Shown here: one piece after another, positions 1 through 9,600 of the stretch | Layout of the letters: every line of letters starts with the position of its first letter | Numbering within the stretch: position 1 is the stretch's first letter | Assembly (NCBI RefSeq): GCF_049243985.1 | Contig: NC_135379.1 | Span: 28,469,001-28,533,000, forward strand | From: Paroedura picta | Lineage: Eukaryota; Chordata; Lepidosauria; Squamata; Gekkonidae | Length of the DNA stretch: 64,000 nucleotides | Reading direction: 5' to 3' | Notes under the pieces: model-generated | Seen by the model: the letters and a program-made list of their open reading frames with translations, nothing else | Told to the model about the DNA's origin: nothing | Databases searched by the model: none | Program-made: the position numbers and the translations under genes

Positions 1-880
1 TCTAGTCTTCAATTTTATTTCTTCATAACTGAGATATTTGTTCTGGCGTATTGCCATTGCTTCAGGAAAATTATTTTCATTTATAGTAACCAGTTAGTTA
101 TCTGTTTTAACTTGTGGCCTCCAAAATGGATGTAGTTAACTTGAGAAGAGCACACCATAAAATAAAGCATTCGCAATCATTTAAAAACACAGCAGTCCTA
201 AATCCAATTATTTGGGGATGTTGGCTACCATGCCCTTATGATCAAGAACCATTTGCAAGCAATTTAATCCAAAACATATCCTAATCCCTTTAAAATCATA
301 CCAATTCCCGCTTCCCATTGTAGTAGTTCCAACATGACCCACAAACCCTTTCTTCCATCCCTCACTGTTTCTGTAGTTTTGACCATAAACTCCAGCATAA
401 CACCACAGTCCTCATCCTTGCATTTCCAGTTGCATTAGGTTAGGCTGGTTTGAATGAACAGATACAGTAAAGGCTTTGTTTTAGGTAAATGTAGGTCTTC
501 CTCTTAACAGCCAAAATGTATCCTCCATATTATGAAACACTGCACATCATTGTTTGTTTTATTTTATTTATTTGGATTTTTATACTGCCCATTCTTTACT
601 GCTCTGTGCAGTTTATATGGAACACTGCGTAATTTTACATGGAACATTATAACACTCTATAACATTATACAATTTTCAACAGAACAATACAAACTGTCAG
701 TAACAATTACAACACAACATGAATAACAACGGTGGGGAGAACAAATTGTTCAGTCATGAAAGGGTGTTTGAAGGGGGGGGGGACCAGCAGACATTCCAAG
801 ATGAGATGCTGCTTATAACAGGAAATAAATATCCCCATCCCACTTTGGCTTTGTGTGCCTTCCCTTATTTAGCTGTTGAC
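1..880. other. 5' flank, no gene seen
   Basis: AT-rich sequence with a LINE-type fragment near 540-625 (TTTATTTGGATTTTTATACT). No exon of the expected upstream neighbour (NUP42 in mammals) is recognisable. Confidence 0.5.
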
Positions 881-884
881 TAGA

Positions 885-1258
885 AAGTGGTTCTCAACCT
901 TCCTAGTGCCGCAACCCTTTAATACAGTTCCTCATGTTGTGTTGACCACCAACCATAAAATTAGGCAAGTGTTCTTTCACAGAAATTAAATCGAAACTGA
1001 ACAATGGTGTGAAGATCCATTGTTCATGAATGCATATAAATTTTTTTTTCTGGGGTTTCTCATTTCAGTTCTGCCTCTTGTCCCACCATGCCGATCTCAA
1101 TCTTTTCCGCTGCTCCAGACAGACAAACGCTCTCTCTTGATCTACCCCACAAGCTGTTGTGTGGATAGCGCCCCCCTAGCCAAGCTGCTTGCCCTGCCAT
1201 GACACCTGTGAAAGGGCCATTCGACCCCGAAAGGTGTCCCCCAGGTCGAGAACCATTG
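885..1258. mobile_element. SPIN-like non-autonomous hAT transposon
   Basis: The left end reads AGTGGTTCTCAACCTTCC and then GCAACCCTTTAATACAGTTC and CTCATGTTGTG, which I recognise as the conserved start of SPIN (Space Invaders) hAT elements. The right end (CCCAGGTCGAGAACCATTG) is an inverted match to the left terminus. Flanks TGACTAGA and AGCTAGAT are only approximate duplications. There is no coding capacity. Family assignment is from memory of the consensus. Confidence 0.65.
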
Positions 1259-1394
1259 AGCTAGATGGACCTGGTTTGACTCAACTGACTATTCTTACCG
1301 TAGACGCAGAAAACCATTTGTGTAAGACATTTCCCACCTACACAGATCATTAAATGATTATCAGCTATGTCAGGTGCATATGCTCTCACTTGAA

Positions 1395-1605
1395 TAGCCC
1401 AGGCTAGTCAGTCTTGCCAGATGTCAGCAGCTAAGCAGGGTCAATCCTATCTAGTATTCAGATGAATCCAAGGATTACCATGGTCATGTTGTGGAGGCAG
1501 GCAATGGCAAACTATCTCTGATCATCTCTTGCCTTGAAAATCCTATGGAGTTATCATAAGTCAACTGATTTGACAGCACTTTCCACCATCACCATGGGCA
1601 TATGT
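1395..1605 (+). repeat. 5S-rRNA-derived SINE
   Basis: The first part contains GCTAAGCAGGGTCAATCCT and TAGTATTCAGATGAATCC, matching the internal promoter region of 5S rRNA (GCTAAGCAGGGTCGGGCC..TTAGTACTTGGATGG). It is followed by GGCAGGCAATGGCAAAC and TTGACAGCACTTT. Not a functional 5S gene. Confidence 0.75.
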
Positions 1606-2383
1606 GAATGTATGCAAATTATATATACTTAGAAATCATATTGTTCATGTGCAGGAAAATGCACAGTGTTAATATGCCCTTCATGCTGAGAAGAAGGGTG
1701 CCTTTTCCCCCTAACTATTGTATAAGAAATTTTGTTCTGAGGACAGAACAAATAATTGCCCAGTGACCTAACAGAATAAATCTTTAGTTTTGATGTGAAA
1801 GACAACATGGTCTCCCCCCAAAAAAACAAACAAACCTGGGGAGCTAAAAAAGACACAGCCTTTTAAAGCACTTTAAACTTCTGGAAAAAGAACAAGGATT
1901 GAAACAAAGCTGGATGTTCTCAGCCTCTAATCTGATTTCATGTGATTGCTTTTCACTTCACGTCTTTGAAACAACAGGATGTGTGAGTCACTGACATTCC
2001 TACCATGTAGGTCAAATTCTGTAGTGTTCTGAAGTTTTAGTAGGGACATCACTGTCAAGTGAATATTTAAGGGCTGATTGTATTTGCAGGAGACTTACAG
2101 TGGCTTGCAAATATACAAGTTGGCATAGGTGTTCAGCACAGCCTTGGAGGTGTACAGTGCATTAAATGATTAGATTAATGTCTAAGGAATCCTCCATCTT
2201 GAAACACCTGTAGGTGAAATTAGTTCTCCAGCTGAACCACTGGCAACACTCTAACTCTATTAGCCATTTCACCTTTTTGATGTGGAACATATCTTCTAGC
2301 ATGTTCCCTAAACCGGAAATGATAACTGACATGATTTCCATTATCCCGTGTTAGGGAGTGCGTCAGTAGTTGGCAGCTGCAGC

Positions 2384-2578
2384 AGCAGAGCTGCAAGGCC
2401 CAGCCCTGGGCCTCAGAGCTCTTGCCGCCACAGTTCCCTGCTTCTCAGGCTATTGCCACTCTCCGCAGAGCAGGGCAGTCTGGGGAAGTGGGGAGAACCC
2501 GTGACCATTGCCAGCAGAGCTCCAAAGCCCAGCCCTGGGCCTCAGAGCTCTGCCTCCACAGTGCTGTGCTTCCCAAGG
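2384..2578. repeat. Imperfect GC-rich tandem repeat, period ~129 bp
   Basis: AGCAGAGCTGCAAGGCCCAG with CCCTGGGCCTCAGAGCTCT recurs at 2513 as AGCAGAGCTCCAAAGCCCAG with CCCTGGGCCTCAGAGCTCT. It is followed by a purine-rich GGA/GTGT stretch to ~2760. Small frames across it look like repeat artefacts. Confidence 0.7.
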
Positions 2579-3004
2579 AAGGAGAGGTACCAGGTGTGAG
2601 AGGCAAAGGGGAAGTGAGGAGGAAGGTATATTAGGGTGGGTAGAATTATGGGGGGAGGGACCAGGAAGGAGATATAGGTGAGAAAGGCAAGAGGGGAGGG
2701 GGGAAGGAAAGTGTGTGTGTGAGTGTGTGTGTCAGAGAGGGAGGTGGCCAGGACCCTGGAGTCCCACAGCAGGTATATGTGGGACTCTCACTAGATTTTT
2801 AAAAATCTCTACACTAAGTGAAATAAAGAATGCTTGTTCAGTCAATAAAATATACAAGTAACACTGGGTAGCCATAGCTTTCTAATAAATTGTGATAGAA
2901 ATCTTCTAATTGTACTATGGACTTTGGGAATTTATATCTTAGAAACTGAGTTAGCTGGTCACTATTCTGATAGATTTGTAGGCCTAGCACAAACATTAAC
3001 CTTC

Positions 3005-3150
3005 ACTGAACAAAATTTGAGTCCAATGGCACCTTTAAGTATGCATGCACACGAAAACTCACACCTTGAATAAAACTTCTTAATGGTGCCATTGGACTCA
3101 AATTTTGTTCTGCTATTTCAGAACAACACAGCTACCCACCTGAATTAACC
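3005..3150. repeat. Interspersed repeat with inverted halves
   Basis: AAAATTTGAGTCCAATGGCA is followed by its near-inverse TGCCATTGGACTCAAATTTT about 100 bp later. Related sequence (CCACTGAACTCAAACTTTGT) occurs at 32256-32345 and a short piece at 53325-53352. Class not assigned. Confidence 0.55.
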
Positions 3151-4094
3151 TTCACTTTCACTGACGGTCAACTGTTCCTAGTGACCATGTATCAGTTACA
3201 CTGGTACTTACAATCAACTTGTATACTACTAACTATTATCTTTATAAATTTCCTAGCTCCCCTTAAAAAAACTTTCTATCCCAAATGTACAACCCCTCTC
3301 TCACAAGTGGTCCCCATGGCGTAAGCAAACATCCCATATTCTGGTTTTGTGAGCTGACTGGTTGGAGCAGCAACTATATGATGTGATTTAATGCCATACA
3401 GGTTGAACAGTCAGTTTGAATCTCTTTAAAAGAGTTGTTTGTGAGAGGACATAATAGTGGATGTGTCTCAGTACTTTCCTGTCAGCATGCTAACCACATT
3501 CCTGCGAAACTGTTTTTACTTTATTCTTGCAGATCACATGAAAAGTGGTTCCAGCATATGCTCTGTCATGTGTTCAAGATAATTAAATTGCTTCTGATTA
3601 TCTTGCTTGGCTTGGGATGCACAATTACAAAATATATGTATTTAATACCTTATAGACTATTGCTGCTAAAAAGAGGAAGAACATTGATTAGTTGGTAGAT
3701 TAGGTTTGTTTACTGCCCTTCCTCTTTTTCAAGCATGCTCTGGGCAGTTCATACTTGTCAAATTAAAACGTTACAATTAAAATATCACTAAAACTTTTTA
3801 AAAGAGTGGGGTGTAAACAGCCTGTCAGCCAGACTGCCAGAGGGGGTAATAGAATTTCAGAGCCCACTATCAGCCAAACAGTGGGCAAGATGGCAGCCAC
3901 AGCAGTCTAATATTATGACTGATCCTTCAATTAATTCAGTCTACCTCCAAATAAAGCCATCCAAACATCAAGAAAATTGGACCGAAACAAAAAATCAAAA
4001 ATATTAAAATCACCTAAGCTGGGAGGAGGGGGAAATGGTCATCCAGTAAGCCCGCTGGACAGCAAGCTCCTGAACCGAGTGGGGGTCCGCTTGC

Positions 4095-4435
4095 AGCTGT
4101 GGTTGGCAGATACCAGAGAGGCGTGCTAGCCTGGCTTTTTTCTCCCCCTGAAATCTTCCAGGAGCTCAGGGGGCCCCTTGCAGATCCATGGAGAGTGAAT
4201 CTCCGGATCTTTTGCTGCTTGAGCTCGGGGAGTTGGGTTTTTGTGCCACTTAAGTTACACTGCCATCTTGATATTGCGCATATTATTGATATTTTTTGTA
4301 TTTATATTTTCTAAGGTTTTAATGTTTTAAGTGGTTTTATGGGGATTTTGTGATTGTGTTTTATATTGTAAGCCACCACGAGGAGACATTGTCAAGACTG
4401 ATAGGGTATAAATTAAAGCATAAATAAATAAAATT
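4095..4435 (+). mobile_element. LINE 3' end (L2/CR1-like)
   Basis: Ends with TTTTATATTGTAAGCCACCA, then GGGTATAAATTAAA and a (AAATA)n tail, the layout of reptilian LINE 3' UTRs. Only the end is recognisable. Confidence 0.45.
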
Positions 4436-5023
4436 ATCTAACAACCAAAAAGAAGGAAGAGGAAATGGAAACTAATTTGTTTAAGCACCATACCCCCCTC
4501 CCTCTCCCTTCCCCCCCTCAAACTGGCCATTATCTATAATACAATAAACGCCAGGCTGGGCATCCCTGAAAGATTATATCAAATAATTGGGGCCATCCCC
4601 CTGGAACCAAACACCCAACCAAAGCAGAACCACCAAACCCCAAATCAAACAACTCCAAAATAATTCAAGAAAAAAGCCAGGGGACACGAACCCTAGAAAA
4701 CAATTGATTGGTTATCCAAGAAGAGTCCCCTATATCAAACAGAAATAAAACATCAGACATGAACAGCCCTCTGTCATCGGGCTCATCTAAGGGTAAAGTA
4801 TCAACAAGGGGTCAGGGATCCCAATAATAAGGGAAAGAGGCAGAGACAGTGGAGGGAGGAGGTTAGACAAAAAGAGGAACTTGAGATATGTCCTTGAGAT
4901 ATGCCACATCTCTTGGGCACTAGGGTGGAGGCAAAGGTAAACAATCCTCCTTCAACACTGATGCTGTGCAATGCCAGGTCAATCAACAACAAAACCTCCA
5001 CTTTGCAAGCTTATTTTGTAGAG

Positions 5024-5262
5024 CAGGGGGCGGACCTGGCGTGCATGGTGGAAATCTGCACACAGGTGCACAACGATTGAGGCAGTGAAAAGGCAGCCAG
5101 TGCCATGGCTCCGCTGGCTCCGCCGCCTCCAGCCACCTCTGCCCACCGCCGGCCTCCATCCAACAACGCAGGCCACCACTGCTGCCACAGCCAGCAAACT
5201 GGCAGCCCCGTGAAAGGGGCGTGACCCAAATGGGGTCGCGACCCCTAGGTTGAGAACCACTG
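5024..5262. mobile_element. Probable hAT (SPIN-like) remnant
   Basis: The right end GGTTGAGAACCACTG with GGGGTCGCGACCCC just inside it is a SPIN/hAT-type terminus. The left terminus (CAGGGGGCGGACC) is a weak match, and the 8-bp flanks do not agree well. The interior is GC-rich. Confidence 0.45.
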
Positions 5263-5419
5263 ATCTAGGGTCTGCCTTAGCTCAGCTGCTATCTCTGAAA
5301 TATTTGCATGCCAACACAGTGCCCACAAGGGCTAAGGTTCCCTGGCATGCCAATGCTGTAGATGCCGATGAGTACACTAGACTTAACCAAAATAGCAGGT
5401 ATCTACAATACTGCTAGTT

Positions 5420-6210
5420 TCCCTACTTAGAGAAACAATAATCCTCAGATATATTTTTGAAACATCTTGACCCAAGGCCTTCTACAGATGCCCAGAGCAC
5501 TTCTAACTGGTCTTGGAGCTACATTACTGAAATCCAGATAAACTATGTCCACAGCATTCCCCTGATCCATCAAGATTGTCACTTCCTCGAAAAAAGAGAT
5601 AAGTTGATCTGACATGACTTGTTCTTGTGAAACCTGTGCTGAGTCTTAGAAATCCCAGCTCTCTGTTCCAGCTGCTCAAGGACTGACTGTTTGATGATTT
5701 GTTCCAAAATTTTACCAGCTACAGATGTCAAGCTGGCGGATCGGTAGTTTCCCGGATCCTCCTTTTTCCCTTTCTGAAGATGGGGACAACATTTGCCCAC
5801 CTCCAGTCATCTGGCACTTCACCTGTTCACCAAGAAGTGTCAAAAATAATGGACAGAGGTTCAGAGGTTACATCTGCATGTTCTTTTGAGGGAAACTAAC
5901 AGACATTGCACTACAAATCAGAGCTGAATTATACATGGCCAATGCATTAAACACAAGCCGTGCAGGGTTCAAAATGGTTGGAAATGTGAGCCTGCTTTTC
6001 CATCTGCGTAAATATTTCTGGGATCTACTTTACAGGGGTTAAAAAAAACAACCTTAAGAGTATTGGTAAATCCTTTTTCATACTAAAATCCTACCCTTTG
6101 CTTATGGTTACCAATCTCCAGGTGGGTCTCAGAGTTCTCCTAATCTAAATCTCCAGATTACAGAGTGTAGTTGCCCTGGGAGGAAATGGCAGCTCCAGAG
6201 GCCATGGTCT
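5420..6210 (-). repeat. Inverted repeat arm 1, with CR1 LINE reverse transcriptase fragment
   Basis: This ~790-bp segment is the reverse complement of 8948-9731, at roughly 95% or higher identity by eye. On the minus strand it encodes a CR1-type RT piece (KKEDPGNYRSASLTSVAGKI). Its right end includes part of a second repeat family. Because a composite of two repeats is shared, duplication of one DNA segment is more likely than two independent insertions. Confidence 0.88.
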
Positions 6211-6373
6211 ACTACTGGAGGCCATATGCAAAAAATATTGTTTTGCATATCTTGATGTAAAACAAGCATCTGTGCAAAGGTACCCTAGAAGTACGTGAGA
6301 GGCAAGAAGCCTAAGATTCTCAGCTGAGCTGTTTAAAGGAAAAAATTCCAGGGGATGCCGAAAGTGAGAGGAA

Positions 6374-6452
6374 TGAGTCATAAGCACATGAGCCGGGGAA
6401 AGGAGAGCTGAAGACACAAAATCATGCATCCCTCCTTAATGCCATCACATGA
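6374..6452 (+). promoter_or_regulatory. GPNMB proximal promoter: AP-1 site and two M-boxes
   Basis: Directly visible: TGAGTCA (AP-1 consensus) at 6374-6380, CACATGA (reverse of the M-box TCATGTG) at 6385-6391, and the palindromic M-box TCACATGA at 6445-6452, about 145-210 bp upstream of the ATG. GPNMB is an established MITF target through an M-box in mammals. Use of these sites here is inferred. A weak TATA-like AATTAAAG lies near 6470; no transcription start can be placed from sequence. Confidence 0.65.
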
Positions 6453-6594
6453 TGAGCCCCAGGAACCAAATTAAAGCAGGGGGAGGAGGGCAGCAAGGAA
6501 ACATTATCCCTGGTTCAACTCAGAAGAGGTACGGGAAAACAGCTAGCTGGCCAAAGAAAGTTTTGTGGTCTGTGTGTCTGGTTGTACTTCAATC

Positions 6595-6673
6595 ATGAAG
6601 TGGGATTGTTTCTTCTGCATTCTTGGATACTTCCTTGTGTCTGAAGAAGTTGTCCCTGCTGCCGCCACCAAAC
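6595..6673 (+). CDS. GPNMB: GPNMB exon 1 (start codon and signal peptide)
   Basis: The ATG at 6595 opens 26 codons plus one base. The start MKWDCFFCILGYF is a hydrophobic leader like that of human GPNMB, and the exon ends at a consensus GTGAGT donor (6674). Twenty-six codons upstream of the conserved FxDV segment is the expected spacing. The exon lies between two long inverted repeats (5420-6210 and 8948-9731). Confidence 0.88.
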
Positions 6674-9600
6674 GTGAGTTCCTTATCGCCTCCTTTTGAT
6701 TGCCTCAGGACATCCATTTGGTGCCAACTGACCAGAAGATGCTGGCCTGGCTTGCTCTTCTGCCCTTAACACAATAGTGTGGTCTTCAGGAATTGGCAGG
6801 TAAAGCTTTCAGGGCATACAGGTAAAATGACAACCTGCTAACATATGCAGAGCAGGGTGCTGCTGACAGCATAGGAACAAAGGCTAGTAAGAAAACTGGC
6901 AAACTTTACCATTATAAAAGAATCATGTTTGTGATCCTGTATATGAAACCTGGCAGATGAGTTCTTCTGAACTAGCTTAACATGGAATACTACCATACAT
7001 GCTGTATGCAGTGTTTAAGTGGTTTTATTTATGAAGCTGCCTTCTCTGAGACTTTTCAGATTTCATAATATTAGTCATGTATCAGCATTGTGGAGACATA
7101 GCAAGGGAATAACAGATCCATATGCTTTCTTCCACATCCCATGTCCCATTGACAGGGACTGATGCGTATAGATGGAGTCCACAGTATGCACAGTATGTTA
7201 GAGAATGTATATGCAACAATACATTCTTTCCTGAAGGAGTTTGCAGTTTGAAGCAGGCCATGTGAAAACAATGGGAGGGAGGTTCAAAAGGGGTAACATG
7301 GAAATGCAGTTGGATATACCTAAGGCAGGACTGGAATCATTCTTCTATGGTAACCTATGAACTATTGCTGCTGCAGATAATTATGACATACTGTTGCCAT
7401 CTTTTCAGCATTAAGCCAAGCAATAATTCAACAGGCATGGCTTTTCCCCTATGATACTTCACCTTTGGAATTTCTGCCTGTCATCCAGTTGTTAAAAACA
7501 CAAAAAGTATTTCCAAAAAAGAATGGCAACTCCAGACTAAAGCTTTGGAAGGTGGACTCTGTGACATTATACCCCATTAAAGTACCCCCTCCCCAAATCC
7601 TGCCCTCCTCAGCCACCACCCACACAATCTCCTGCTTTTGCCACTTTTCTACTTTAAATTTCACACTTAGTCATTGCGCTTTGAGAATAAAATATGAAGA
7701 CCCAGTTACAAATGAAATGAATTGAAACCATTTAATAGCCCATATGGGGTTTGATAAGAGAGAGAAACACTCTCTATGCAGCCCAACTTGGGGTGTGGGG
7801 ACCGAGTATGTTGTTCTAATTGCTTTTTCACCCCCACCTCATGTTGTGAATTCATTCTATCCCTAGAGGATCTGAAAAGGACTATTGTGAGCACAGAACT
7901 GAGGGCAGGAAGAAAAGGGGTAAGGTCTTCTGAATATTGTGTAGGGTTAGAAGCATAGGAAATGTAGGCTCCTTCAAAATAACTTCCAGTTGAGATAAGT
8001 GCTTTGCTGGAGGAAGCTTCTTCTCATTTGGTAGCAATTTCTGCTTAATCTGGTGTATGTTTTTATTTTAATGCTGCTCTTTCATAATGGGACAATCTCT
8101 CTCAAGCAGCCTTTTCAAATAGAGTGTTAGTTGTTGAGGCTGGCACAAGCAAGGCCACTTCATGAAGCGTCTTATGCTCTCGTTAAAATAAGCAAGGAAT
8201 TCAAAGGAGTTTTTTACTTGGGCTTTCATCCAGAGCGACAGATGATGCAGCTAACAGTCTTGTCGCAGGAAACTGTGCAGTGTGCAGTGAGGGACAGTGT
8301 ATTCAAGAGCAAAAGCAGGGAAGTAGAAGCAGTGAGAAAAAGTTAACAGGACCGTATGCATTTCCGCCAAAGGCCTTCCTCTGACCTATTTGCACTGCAG
8401 CCAGCAGGGACTTGGCATAGTCCTAAGGGAATCAGCAGTGTGTGCCGCCACCATTAATCCCGGGGTGAGTACTGGCAGTAAGGACAAAACACAATCAGAG
8501 GGTGTGTGTGTGTACGTACAGAATCTCATTTCCTTTGAAGCCTGTTTTGGTTTGTGAATGCTTTCTCAGTGTTCTGCTTTGCATGCCCCAGTAACCTTCT
8601 GACACCCTCCCACTAACACTTATACCATTATTTCCCTCGCATATATTTATTATATTTATATACCGCCCTCCTCTAAGACTCAGGATGGTTTACATAAAAC
8701 AGGAACAATACTGATAACTCAATTTATAACAATAATAATACTAACAGAAGGCAACAGGAGACAACATAATAGAATGGTAGAACAATGGAAAGAACTTTAA
8801 ATCATCTAATGCATGCTGATGGCCGTGTAGGCTGGACAGATGACAACCATATACAGTCCATTCATACAAGAGGGGATTGGGGAAAGGTAGCGTTGCTAGC
8901 TGCAGACTGGAAAACTCAAGGGTAGTGCCCAGAAAGGAAGCTCTACAGACCATGGCCTCTGGAGCTGCCATTTCCTCCCAGGGCAACTACACTCTGTAAT
9001 CTGGAGATTTAGATTAAGAGAACTCTGAGACCCACCTGGAGATTGGTAACCATAAGCAAAGGGTAGGATTTTAGTATGAAAAAGGATTTACCAATACTCT
9101 TAAGGTTGTTTTTTTAACCCCTGTAAAGTAGATCACAGAAATATTTATGCAGATGGAAAAGCAGGCTCACATTTCCAACCATTTTGAACCCTGCACGGCT
9201 TGTGTTTAATGCATTGGCCATGTATAATTCAGCTTTGTAGTGCAATGTCTGTTAGTTTCCCTCAAAAGAACATGCAGATGTAACCTCTGAACCTCTGTCC
9301 ATTATTTTTGACACTTCTTGGAGAACAGGTGAAGTGCCAGATGACTGGAGGTGGGCAAATGTTGTCCCCATCTTCAGAAAGGGAAAAAGGAGGATCCGGG
9401 TAACTACCAACCCGCCAGCTTGACATCTGTAGCTGGTAAAATTTTGGAACAAATCATCAAACAGTCAGTCCTTGAGCAGCTGGAACAGAGATCTGGGATT
9501 TCTAAGACTCAGCACAGGTTTCGCAAGAACAAGTCATGTCAGACCAACCTTATATATTTTTTCAAGAAAATGACAATCTTGATGGATCTGGGGAATGCTG

